From: Malachius bipustulatus
Lineage: Eukaryota; Arthropoda; Insecta; Coleoptera; Melyridae
Direction: 5' to 3'
Assembly (NCBI GenBank): GCA_910589415.1
Contig: OU342630.1
Coordinates: 1,860,001 to 1,924,000 of the forward strand
Length of the DNA: 64,000 nt
The translations under genes were made by a program, and so were the position numbers. The notes beneath the pieces were generated by a model. That model worked only from the letters and a program-made list of their open reading frames with translations, had not been told where the DNA came from and made no database searches. Below, piece by piece: positions 10,746 to 22,115 of the stretch (within the stretch, counting starts at the first letter, position 1; every line of letters starts with the position of its first letter).

Positions 10746-11020
10746 TAAAGCTGCCGGTCATTGCTATGTGAACACAAAAGAGGAGTCAAGTTAATACATC
10801 CAATTCTACAAGCTTCGACACGTCTGAAAGGGACCACCAACATTGAAAACCGTTATTATGTTAATACATAGGTCCGTCGCACCCACCAGCATCGAAAACC
10901 GGTATTCACTACGAAGACCTACCTGCATACGTACCCACACACCTAGCCAACTACTACCTGCACCGAAAACCGGTATTATATGACTCACCACGGAGACAAC
11001 AAGCTTCGACACGTCTGAAA
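10586..11020 (+). repeat. Dispersed AAGCTTCGACACGTCTGAAA motifs
   Basis: The 20-bp motif occurs at 10810-10829 and 11001-11020, with one mismatch at about 10586-10605 and as a diverged copy near 15445-15464, downstream of the gene. Mirror copies are in the right arm. Recurring motifs of this type, spaced along an arm, resemble binding sites for a replication or packaging protein, but no such protein is encoded here. Confidence 0.55.
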
Positions 11021-11052
11021 TTGAATTATATGAAGAGTTGGGGCATAGGTCC

Positions 11053-11224
11053 ACTACTTGATGGACCAATCAGAATAAAGATAATCGAGGGGTGGGGGTA
11101 GAATATCGGGCGTATGATGTAGGGGAGGGGGTAACTACACTACTTGATGGACCAATCAGAATAAAGATAATCGAGGGGTGGGGGTAGAATATCAGGTGTA
11201 TGATGTAGGGGAGGGGGTAACTAC
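11053..11224 (+). promoter_or_regulatory. 86-bp tandem duplication upstream of PolB, with CCAAT
   Basis: Two adjacent 86-bp units (11053-11138 and 11139-11224), almost identical. Each contains GGACCAATCAG (CCAAT at 11066-11070 and 11152-11156) and a purine-rich GGGGTGGGGG tract. They end about 95 bp before the probable ATG at 11320. A TATA-like GAATATAAGT lies at about 11226. I interpret the region as a duplicated promoter module; the mirror copy serves the right-arm gene at 22211-22382. Confidence 0.5.
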
Positions 11225-11319
11225 TGAATATAAGTACCCAGATATGCAGCGTTACTACCATATAGTCTTCTGATTGAGTGCGCGAAGATACTTCTCAAGA
11301 GGTTGAAATTTGTGAAAAG

Positions 11320-14300
11320 ATGGCTTTCTCTATTGTCGACGAATACACCAAGACAAACCAACGATACAAGTTGAAACAGCACATAGTTGAGATTATACTG
11401 AACCCTCTGAAACGAGAGGTAGTCAATCCAGAGAAATGGCTCCAAGACGGGCTTCGGGGTGTGTTCAATTATATTGTGGAAAATGTGAACCCCGAGGACA
11501 AAGTAGGAATGACGTTCACAGCCGATGAGTTTAACGGGGATTTCCACATACCGTTCAAACAAGTGGTGAATTTACGGTTCGAGGAACTCTGGAAGAGACT
11601 CCACATATTATATCAGAGTAATAAGGCCGGGGTAGAGGGTGATACCTTCAAAATTATAGCAACCAGTTTCACCCCGTATAAGGGCTCAGGGCGAAACACG
11701 CAAGTATCGTTGACATATGCCGAGGATTGTGCCATGAGAAAGGGGATAGTTACAATCAATAATAAGGATAATTTGTGCTTGGTTCGTGCACTAGTGGTCG
11801 CTATGTCATACCTCCAGAACGTACCATATTTGAAGCAAGTGAGACAAAATATAGGAAAGAGACAGGACGAGGAAGTGCAGAAATTAATACAAGAGTCGGG
11901 GATTAACGTACCACAGGAAGGAGCGGGGTTTGAAGAACTACAATTATTTCAGCGATATCTGAAGGAATACAAGATTGTCGTGTATTCTTACGGAACAAAG
12001 GGAAGAGATGTGTTATTCGAAGGACCTGACACCCCACTCAGAATCAATCTTATCCATCATAACAACTACTATAACGTTATAACAAGCCTGACTTCCGCGT
12101 TTTGTTGTCGTTATTTTTGCCAAGACTGCAATGTTCCTTATGACCACAAGGAAAAACATAGATGCAGAGCCCAATGCCCCTGCTGCACTCGTAGGCCCCC
12201 GTGCCCAAAGATAGGTAATGAGATAAGCTGTGAAGACTGTAGTCGGCGATTCAGAGGACAACAATGCTACGATAATCACAAAGCAGCTGGAAGGAACGGT
12301 AAATCACTCTGCGACAACCTAAAAAGATGTAAAGAATGCCTAAAATCGATTAAAGCAGGGCGCCAACATTATTGCGGGGAATTTTTCTGTAAAGTTTGTA
12401 AAAAACACATGCCCTCGAACCATCTGTGCTACATACAAAAAGACACAGGGAAGCCCAAGCTTGATGATACGTTATTCGTATTCTATGATCTGGAAACCCG
12501 ACAAGATCAAGTCAACAACCTAGGAGAGAACGTTCATATTCCCGTGCTATGTGTCTTCCAGCAACGATGCAGCGAATGTTTTAGCTCCTACGGAGATAAC
12601 GAGTGTGAGAAATGCGGTGTTCGGCAACATATTCTGCAAGGCGAGAATGCTGTTGAGCTCTTTTTCAACTACCTATGGAGTCTGAAAATTTTTAAAAGTA
12701 TCGTTGTTGTGGCTCACAATGGAGGGTCATTCGATCATCAGTTTATATTTAGACACGTGCTGGAGAAAACAGATCTGAAGCCTGAAATAATTAAACGTGG
12801 AAGCAAATTACTTATGCTGACGGCAGGGAAGCTCAAATTTATCGATTCGATCAATTATTTCCCTATGAAACTATCAGCCCTACCGAAGGCATTCGATTTG
12901 AAAGAATTGAAGAAAGGTTACTTCCCGCACCTGTTCAATACCAAGGCTAACGAAGACTACGCCGGTGCAATACCCGACGCCAAATATTACTCTCCAGATA
13001 CCATGAAGCCGGCCGATCGCAGCGAGTTCATGGAGTGGTACGAACAGCAGAAAGGTAAATACTTCGACATGTCTCGGGAAATAATCAACTATTGCGTGTC
13101 GGATGTCGATATTCTCACGAATGCATGCCTCAAGTTCCACAAGATGATGATGGAGCAGGGAAACGTCTCGCCATTCACCGAGGCAATTACTATTCCAGGA
13201 GCCTGCAACAAACTATTCAGACGTGGTTTTCTGAAACCGAACACAATCGGCGTTTTACCTAAGAACGGGTTCAGGAATGCAGACACACAATCCAAGATCG
13301 CTCTACAGTGGTTAATTTACGAAGACGAGCAGAGGGGACTTGTAATACAACACGCCGGACGCCAGAGAGAGGTCAATATATGCGGTGTAAAAGTGGATGG
13401 CTTTTGTGATGGGCAGGTGTTTGAATTTCACGGCTGCTATTTCCATGGCTGCCTCACGTGCTACCCTATTAATCGAGAGAAACCTAGTCACGAAGACCCC
13501 ACCGATACTATGGAAGCAAGATATGAAAGGACAACGAAAAAGACAGAGAGACTAAGACAGAAAGGGATAGAAGTTGTGGAGATGTGGGAGCACGAGTTCA
13601 GGCAGTTGTTGGACAACGATAAAAATCTCAAAGACGGGTTGGATAATCATCCTATGCTTAGGAGTCTGCCACTGAACCCTCGTGACGCATTCTACGGTGG
13701 ACGGACTGGTTGCACCAAGAGTCACTATTGTGTTAAGGAGGGGGAGAAGATCAAATACGTCGACGTGTGCTCCCTTTATCCGTGGGTGTGCAAGTACGGC
13801 AAGTTTCCTGTGGGGCATCCAAAAGTTCTCTTAGGTGAGGAGCCCAAGGAGGGACTTATTAAATGCAAGATACTGCCACCTACAGACCTCTATCACCCCG
13901 TTCTTCCGATGAAGGCAAACGACAAGTTAATGTTCGCTCTCTGCCATACATGCACAATGGAGCTCAATCAGAGCGACTGCAACCATACAGACGATGAAAG
14001 AGCATTGACAGGTACGTGGGTCATAGATGAAGTCCGGAAGGCCGTGGAGTGTGGCTACAAGGTGCTTGAAGTGTATGAGGGATGGGAGTATGACACCACA
14101 CAGTATGATGGGAATTCAGGAGGCTTGTTTACTGAGTTTATGGACAAATTCATCAAAATAAAGCAACAGGCTTCCGGTTGGCCTGCGGAGTGCGTCACCG
14201 AAGAGCAGAAAAACGCATACATAGTGGCCTTCATGAAGAGTGAAGGTATACAGATGGAGCAGGGGGAAATTGTAAAGAACGCAGGACTCAGATCGCTGGC

Positions 14301-15143
14301 TAAATTAATCCTCAACAGCTTCTGGGGAAAACTAGGACAGCGCGAAAATCAACCTAAATGTGTGATCGTACGTCAACCTCAGGAGCTGTATGATTTGGTC
14401 AGTAATCCAGCTATAGATGTCACCCATATGTCGATTATTAACGACACAGTGCTCCTGGTTAGCTACACCCTTAAAGACGAAGCGGCAGATGTAATTCCAA
14501 GCGTTAATGTGGCGATTGCGGCATATGTGACAGCTCAGGCTCGACTCAAGTTGTACTCGTATCTGGAGAGTCTCGGCGAGAGAGTACTATATTACGACAC
14601 AGGTAATTTTCGATTTTTTTTTCAATCCCCGCTGTATTCTCTAATATGATATAAATTTAGCATATGAGTTTAATAGGATATTTCAGAACATGTTTCTTCT
14701 TTTTTGTTTCAGACTCCGTTATTTATGTCTCCAGAACAGGTGAATGGGATGTACCTACGGGGTCGTCGCTGGGTGAAATGACAGACGAACTGGAAGAATA
14801 TGGCCAGGGGGGATATATAGAAGAATTTACCTCTGCAGGCCCAAAGAATTACAGCTTTAGAGTTGTCTGTCCTACCACAGGGTATCGAAAAGAAATATGC
14901 AAGGTTAAGGGTTTTAACCTCAATTACCGCACTTCACAGCTAATCAACCCCCACAGCATGAAGAAAATGGTATGTGGCCCCAGCGAACCGATCCTGATCG
15001 AAAACGATCAGATACGGAGAACAAATACCCACGAAATAGTGACTAAGACCGAAAAGAAGGTTTATAGACACTGCTTGGAGAAGCGAAAATTTACCACTGA
15101 TCATGACTCAACGCCGTATGGTTATAAAAAACCTCGAAATTAA
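11320..15143 (+). CDS. POLB: Protein-primed-type DNA polymerase B (Polinton-like), left copy
   Basis: Family B DNA polymerase of the organellar/viral protein-primed type, with proofreading exonuclease. Exon 1 is 11320-14602, exon 2 is 14713-15143; total 1237 residues. ATG 11320 has a good context (AAAAGATGG). Domains: possible OTU-like block (DNLCLVRA, 150-157); Cys/His-rich zinc region (about 260-372); ExoI YDLE (D390, E392); ExoII N467/D472; ExoIII Y591/D595; an insertion resembling Vsr nuclease (692-760); motif A DVCSLYP (815-821); motif B with K995 and N999; motif C from 1092, split by the intron. All key residues are present and there is no premature stop. It faces an identical gene in the other arm. 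It probably replicates the element's DNA; the terminal protein is not identified. Confidence 0.88.
14603..14712 (+). other. Spliceosomal intron inside PolB motif C, left copy
   Basis: 110-bp intron with donor GTAATT at 14603 and a T-rich acceptor ending CAG at 14712, in phase 1. The first metal-binding aspartate of motif C lies before it and the codon of the second is completed only across the junction. Unspliced, the frame departs from motif C and stops at 14649. Confidence 0.85.
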
Positions 15144-16540
15144 TAATTTTTTTTGTATCCAGCCCCATATCCATACTACCATAATAAATGCAATGAGATT
15201 TATTTTAAGACAATTTGTAAAATATTAATGTACATATTACCTAATAAGGACAATTAAGTACTTGTATTATAAAGATAATGATTGGCCTTGTTTAATATTA
15301 ATGTAAAATATTCATATTTTAAATGTATGTGTTTCTTTTGATATAATTCTTACGCTTCTACTACTCTGAAAATAAAATTTTCAAATGATTTTTTTTATAT
15401 ATCAATCCATACTCATTCCTGAAGTAGTCGCATCCGAAGTCGACAAGTTTCAGCACGTCTGAAATTAAAGAGTTTCAGCACAAGTAGGTATCATCTTTTA
15501 TTTAATAATATTACAGCTAAGTCAATATGCTATTATTTATCTAAGATAACCGCCATGTAGTCTAAGACTGACAGCGGGATATCCAGCGAGGGAATTCCAA
15601 ACATGACAGGTCTATTACACCCACCATAATTAACGACCCCAGACGGTAGTGGCGACCACCCTGTGTATCGTTCGCCCGGAGCTCAGTCTGGAATACAATA
15701 GAGTTGCACACATGCATCCGGTCTTTTGTTCGACGATCCTTTGTTGGAATACAATAGGGTTAATTAAGCAGAGGTACGTCGACTTGTCGGCAGCCGCACA
15801 CCTGCACCCTATTGCATAACTGCTCAGCTCGGACCAAGTCAAATCTGCTTGTTATCAAGTCTCGGATATCGCGGGTCAACGCTTGTTCATCTCCTATCGC
15901 ATCTGACCATTGCCTTGCAGTTAGGCCTGACCAAATCTCATAGAGTTTGACTGTAGCGTCGCGCATCGGACTGGTCAACGTCTGATCGTCTCGTATCGAA
16001 CTGGTCAACGTATGATCATCTCTTATCGGATCTGGCTGACGGTGGGGACCTGATCAGGGTATCCGGGTTTTGTTCTGCCACATATACTTATCGATTTTGG
16101 TTGACTATCACATCTCGGTTCTGACGGGGTATCTATGGCTTTATGGCTTGGTCATGTACGTAGGACTAGGGTAGGTAGCGGAAACGTGGTAGCTGAAACT
16201 CGATGAATGGCATAGACTGGTAGCTGAAACATAAGTGTAGATAAAATGACAGTTATAAAATTCTGTAAGATAACAATTATTAAGACTGTATGATTAGGTG
16301 GCAGTTGGCCAAAAATGACAACATGGCACTCGATAAGTGTGCAGGTTTATACCCATGTTATCAAGATGCTAACAGGGAAACATTCGATTATTACCCTCAG
16401 CAACTTGAACAGCGTTGTCACATTGAGAAAACCGGTAGGCGATCACGGATTAACGGCTAGTCATATCTTATCGGATCTGGCCTACGGCGTCGAGTATTGC
16501 TTTCATGTGGCCGGGTCAGAGCCTGTCGGCTCTGCCTGAG
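15144..16540 (+). other. Non-coding DNA between PolB and centre, left arm
   Basis: No convincing gene. AATAAA-type polyadenylation signals follow PolB (for example 15371-15376). Small open frames at 15630-16008 (minus) and 16315-16539 (plus) have no recognisable domain and are present in both arms only because the arms are identical. The stretch 16480-16560 is homologous, in inverted orientation, to the subterminal block at 10075-10160. The mirror stretch is 16895-18291. Confidence 0.55.
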
Positions 16541-16544
16541 CCCC

Positions 16545-16690
16545 GGTCAGCTCGGATAAAATATTACAGAGTCCCGGTCAGCTAGATTAAACATTACAGA
16601 CCCCAGGTCAGCTCGGATAAAATATTACAGAGCCCCGGTCAGCTAGATTAAATATTACAGACCCCCGGTCAGCTCGGATAAAATAAGTGC
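16545..16690 (+). repeat. 30/31-bp tandem array next to centre
   Basis: Five units beginning GGTCAGCT at 16545, 16576, 16606, 16637 and 16667, alternating between two versions (CTCGGATAAAATATTACAGA and CTAGATTAAA-ATTACAGA). The mirror array is at about 16745-16890. They flank the axis of symmetry and so form iterated sites on both sides of it. Confidence 0.75.
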
Positions 16691-16744
16691 AGCTAGCGCT
16701 GCCCACTAATTGCCGCTAGCGGCCATTGGTGGGCAGCGCTAGCT
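16691..16744. repeat. Axis of the palindrome
   Basis: Symmetry centre between 16717 and 16718. AGCTAGCGCTGCCCACT on the left is mirrored on the right; the innermost 12 bp (CGCT|AGCG core) pair perfectly, with two mismatches (16707/16728 and 16711/16724). No spacer is present, so the DNA could extrude a very long cruciform. Confidence 0.8.
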
Positions 16745-18291
16745 GCACTTATTTTATCCGAGCTGACCGGGGGTCTGTAATATTTAATCTAGCTGACCGG
16801 GGCTCTGTAATATTTTATCCGAGCTGACCTGGGGTCTGTAATGTTTAATCTAGCTGACCGGGACTCTGTAATATTTTATCCGAGCTGACCGGGGCTCAGG
16901 CAGAGCCGACAGGCTCTGACCCGGCCACATGAAAGCAATACTCGACGCCGTAGGCCAGATCCGATAAGATATGACTAGCCGTTAATCCGTGATCGCCTAC
17001 CGGTTTTCTCAATGTGACAACGCTGTTCAAGTTGCTGAGGGTAATAATCGAATGTTTCCCTGTTAGCATCTTGATAACATGGGTATAAACCTGCACACTT
17101 ATCGAGTGCCATGTTGTCATTTTTGGCCAACTGCCACCTAATCATACAGTCTTAATAATTGTTATCTTACAGAATTTTATAACTGTCATTTTATCTACAC
17201 TTATGTTTCAGCTACCAGTCTATGCCATTCATCGAGTTTCAGCTACCACGTTTCCGCTACCTACCCTAGTCCTACGTACATGACCAAGCCATAAAGCCAT
17301 AGATACCCCGTCAGAACCGAGATGTGATAGTCAACCAAAATCGATAAGTATATGTGGCAGAACAAAACCCGGATACCCTGATCAGGTCCCCACCGTCAGC
17401 CAGATCCGATAAGAGATGATCATACGTTGACCAGTTCGATACGAGACGATCAGACGTTGACCAGTCCGATGCGCGACGCTACAGTCAAACTCTATGAGAT
17501 TTGGTCAGGCCTAACTGCAAGGCAATGGTCAGATGCGATAGGAGATGAACAAGCGTTGACCCGCGATATCCGAGACTTGATAACAAGCAGATTTGACTTG
17601 GTCCGAGCTGAGCAGTTATGCAATAGGGTGCAGGTGTGCGGCTGCCGACAAGTCGACGTACCTCTGCTTAATTAACCCTATTGTATTCCAACAAAGGATC
17701 GTCGAACAAAAGACCGGATGCATGTGTGCAACTCTATTGTATTCCAGACTGAGCTCCGGGCGAACGATACACAGGGTGGTCGCCACTACCGTCTGGGGTC
17801 GTTAATTATGGTGGGTGTAATAGACCTGTCATGTTTGGAATTCCCTCGCTGGATATCCCGCTGTCAGTCTTAGACTACATGGCGGTTATCTTAGATAAAT
17901 AATAGCATATTGACTTAGCTGTAATATTATTAAATAAAAGATGATACCTACTTGTGCTGAAACTCTTTAATTTCAGACGTGCTGAAACTTGTCGACTTCG
18001 GATGCGACTACTTCAGGAATGAGTATGGATTGATATATAAAAAAAATCATTTGAAAATTTTATTTTCAGAGTAGTAGAAGCGTAAGAATTATATCAAAAG
18101 AAACACATACATTTAAAATATGAATATTTTACATTAATATTAAACAAGGCCAATCATTATCTTTATAATACAAGTACTTAATTGTCCTTATTAGGTAATA
18201 TGTACATTAATATTTTACAAATTGTCTTAAAATAAATCTCATTGCATTTATTATGGTAGTATGGATATGGGGCTGGATACAAAAAAAATTA

Positions 18292-21200
18292 TTAATTTCG
18301 AGGTTTTTTATAACCATACGGCGTTGAGTCATGATCAGTGGTAAATTTTCGCTTCTCCAAGCAGTGTCTATAAACCTTCTTTTCGGTCTTAGTCACTATT
18401 TCGTGGGTATTTGTTCTCCGTATCTGATCGTTTTCGATCAGGATCGGTTCGCTGGGGCCACATACCATTTTCTTCATGCTGTGGGGGTTGATTAGCTGTG
18501 AAGTGCGGTAATTGAGGTTAAAACCCTTAACCTTGCATATTTCTTTTCGATACCCTGTGGTAGGACAGACAACTCTAAAGCTGTAATTCTTTGGGCCTGC
18601 AGAGGTAAATTCTTCTATATATCCCCCCTGGCCATATTCTTCCAGTTCGTCTGTCATTTCACCCAGCGACGACCCCGTAGGTACATCCCATTCACCTGTT
18701 CTGGAGACATAAATAACGGAGTCTGAAACAAAAAAGAAGAAACATGTTCTGAAATATCCTATTAAACTCATATGCTAAATTTATATCATATTAGAGAATA
18801 CAGCGGGGATTGAAAAAAAAATCGAAAATTACCTGTGTCGTAATATAGTACTCTCTCGCCGAGCCTCTCCAGATACGAGTACAACTTGAGTCGAGCCTGA
18901 GCTGTCACATATGCCGCAATCGCCACATTAACGCTTGGAATTACATCTGCCGCTTCGTCTTTAAGGGTGTAGCTAACCAGGAGCACTGTGTCGTTAATAA
19001 TCGACATATGGGTGACATCTATAGCTGGATTACTGACCAAATCATACAGCTCCTGAGGTTGACGTACGATCACACATTTAGGTTGATTTTCGCCCTGTCC
19101 TAGTTTTCCCCAGAAGCTGTTGAGGATTAATTTAGCCAGCGATCTGAGTCCTGCGTTCTTTACAATTTCCCCCTGCTCCATCTGTATACCTTCACTCTTC
19201 ATGAAGGCCACTATGTATGCGTTTTTCTGCTCTTCGGTGACGCACTCCGCAGGCCAACCGGAAGCCTGTTGCTTTATTTTGATGAATTTGTCCATAAACT
19301 CAGTAAACAAGCCTCCTGAATTCCCATCATACTGTGTGGTGTCATACTCCCATCCCTCATACACTTCAAGCACCTTGTAGCCACACTCCACGGCCTTCCG
19401 GACTTCATCTATGACCCACGTACCTGTCAATGCTCTTTCATCGTCTGTATGGTTGCAGTCGCTCTGATTGAGCTCCATTGTGCATGTATGGCAGAGAGCG
19501 AACATTAACTTGTCGTTTGCCTTCATCGGAAGAACGGGGTGATAGAGGTCTGTAGGTGGCAGTATCTTGCATTTAATAAGTCCCTCCTTGGGCTCCTCAC
19601 CTAAGAGAACTTTTGGGTGCCCCACAGGAAACTTGCCGTACTTGCACACCCACGGATAAAGGGAGCACACGTCGACGTATTTGATCTTCTCCCCCTCCTT
19701 AACACAATAGTGACTCTTGGTGCAACCAGTTCGTCCACCGTAGAATGCGTCACGAGGGTTCAGTGGCAGACTCCTAAGCATAGGATGATTATCCAACCCG
19801 TCTTTGAGATTTTTATCGTTGTCCAACAACTGCCTGAACTCGTGCTCCCACATCTCCACAACTTCTATCCCTTTCTGTCTTAGTCTCTCTGTCTTTTTCG
19901 TTGTCCTTTCATATCTTGCTTCCATAGTATCGGTGGGGTCTTCGTGACTAGGTTTCTCTCGATTAATAGGGTAGCACGTGAGGCAGCCATGGAAATAGCA
20001 GCCGTGAAATTCAAACACCTGCCCATCACAAAAGCCATCCACTTTTACACCGCATATATTGACCTCTCTCTGGCGTCCGGCGTGTTGTATTACAAGTCCC
20101 CTCTGCTCCTCTTCGTAAATTAACCACTGTAGAGCGATCTTGGATTGTGTGTCTGCATTCCTGAACCCGTTCTTAGGTAAAACGCCGATTGTGTTCGGTT
20201 TCAGAAAACCACGTCTGAATAGTTTGTTGCAGGCTCCTGGAATAGTAATTGCCTCGGTGAATGGCGAGACGTTTCCCTGCTCCATCATCATCTTGTGGAA
20301 CTTGAGGCATGCATTCGTGAGAATATCGACATCCGACACGCAATAGTTGATTATTTCCCGAGACATGTCGAAGTATTTACCTTTCTGCTGTTCGTACCAC
20401 TCCATGAACTCGCTGCGATCGGCCGGCTTCATGGTATCTGGAGAGTAATATTTGGCGTCGGGTATTGCACCGGCGTAGTCTTCGTTAGCCTTGGTATTGA
20501 ACAGGTGCGGGAAGTAACCTTTCTTCAATTCTTTCAAATCGAATGCCTTCGGTAGGGCTGATAGTTTCATAGGGAAATAATTGATCGAATCGATAAATTT
20601 GAGCTTCCCTGCCGTCAGCATAAGTAATTTGCTTCCACGTTTAATTATTTCAGGCTTCAGATCTGTTTTCTCCAGCACGTGTCTAAATATAAACTGATGA
20701 TCGAATGACCCTCCATTGTGAGCCACAACAACGATACTTTTAAAAATTTTCAGACTCCATAGGTAGTTGAAAAAGAGCTCAACAGCATTCTCGCCTTGCA
20801 GAATATGTTGCCGAACACCGCATTTCTCACACTCGTTATCTCCGTAGGAGCTAAAACATTCGCTGCATCGTTGCTGGAAGACACATAGCACGGGAATATG
20901 AACGTTCTCTCCTAGGTTGTTGACTTGATCTTGTCGGGTTTCCAGATCATAGAATACGAATAACGTATCATCAAGCTTGGGCTTCCCTGTGTCTTTTTGT
21001 ATGTAGCACAGATGGTTCGAGGGCATGTGTTTTTTACAAACTTTACAGAAAAATTCCCCGCAATAATGTTGGCGCCCTGCTTTAATCGATTTTAGGCATT
21101 CTTTACATCTTTTTAGGTTGTCGCAGAGTGATTTACCGTTCCTTCCAGCTGCTTTGTGATTATCGTAGCATTGTTGTCCTCTGAATCGCCGACTACAGTC

Positions 21201-22115
21201 TTCACAGCTTATCTCATTACCTATCTTTGGGCACGGGGGCCTACGAGTGCAGCAGGGGCATTGGGCTCTGCATCTATGTTTTTCCTTGTGGTCATAAGGA
21301 ACATTGCAGTCTTGGCAAAAATAACGACAACAAAACGCGGAAGTCAGGCTTGTTATAACGTTATAGTAGTTGTTATGATGGATAAGATTGATTCTGAGTG
21401 GGGTGTCAGGTCCTTCGAATAACACATCTCTTCCCTTTGTTCCGTAAGAATACACGACAATCTTGTATTCCTTCAGATATCGCTGAAATAATTGTAGTTC
21501 TTCAAACCCCGCTCCTTCCTGTGGTACGTTAATCCCCGACTCTTGTATTAATTTCTGCACTTCCTCGTCCTGTCTCTTTCCTATATTTTGTCTCACTTGC
21601 TTCAAATATGGTACGTTCTGGAGGTATGACATAGCGACCACTAGTGCACGAACCAAGCACAAATTATCCTTATTATTGATTGTAACTATCCCCTTTCTCA
21701 TGGCACAATCCTCGGCATATGTCAACGATACTTGCGTGTTTCGCCCTGAGCCCTTATACGGGGTGAAACTGGTTGCTATAATTTTGAAGGTATCACCCTC
21801 TACCCCGGCCTTATTACTCTGATATAATATGTGGAGTCTCTTCCAGAGTTCCTCGAACCGTAAATTCACCACTTGTTTGAACGGTATGTGGAAATCCCCG
21901 TTAAACTCATCGGCTGTGAACGTCATTCCTACTTTGTCCTCGGGGTTCACATTTTCCACAATATAATTGAACACACCCCGAAGCCCGTCTTGGAGCCATT
22001 TCTCTGGATTGACTACCTCTCGTTTCAGAGGGTTCAGTATAATCTCAACTATGTGCTGTTTCAACTTGTATCGTTGGTTTGTCTTGGTGTATTCGTCGAC
22101 AATAGAGAAAGCCAT
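18292..22115 (-). CDS. POLB: Protein-primed-type DNA polymerase B (Polinton-like), right copy
   Basis: Mirror copy of the left-arm gene: exon 1 is 22115-18833, exon 2 is 18722-18292, same 110-bp intron. It is intact and differs from the left copy at three residues that I see: D669E, R1008G (just after motif B) and S1084R (shortly before motif C). None is one of the invariant catalytic residues, although R1008G lies close to motif B. Both copies read toward the centre, so their 3' ends are about 3.1 kb apart. Which copy is expressed cannot be told; their promoters are practically identical. Confidence 0.88.
18723..18832 (-). other. Spliceosomal intron inside PolB motif C, right copy
   Basis: Mirror of the intron at 14603-14712, same splice signals and phase. 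Its presence in both arms places it before arm duplication or homogenisation. Confidence 0.85.

Larger units (their letters stand above)
9992..16717 (+). repeat. Left arm of giant inverted repeat
   Basis: Order from the terminus inward: AGTAG end, a 20-bp palindrome at 10023-10042, GC-rich subterminal block 10075-10160, repeated non-coding modules 10240-11050, an 86-bp tandem duplication, the PolB gene 11320-15143, about 1.3 kb of non-coding DNA, an inner block related to the subterminal block, and a five-copy 30/31-bp tandem array next to the centre. Confidence 0.9.

Noticed and set aside
11278..11319. GTG at 11278 as PolB start
   Set aside because: A GTG start is unlikely in a eukaryote. 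ATG at 11320, with good context, is 14 codons downstream.
14603..14649. PolB ending at 14649 as a truncated pseudogene, with 14664-15143 as a separate gene
   Set aside because: Splice signals, phase and completion of motif C show that the two parts are exons of one gene.
15630..16539. Small genes in the centre-proximal part of the arms (70, 82 and 74 codons)
   Set aside because: No domain, no start context of note and overlap with repeat modules. Their presence in both arms is only due to arm identity.
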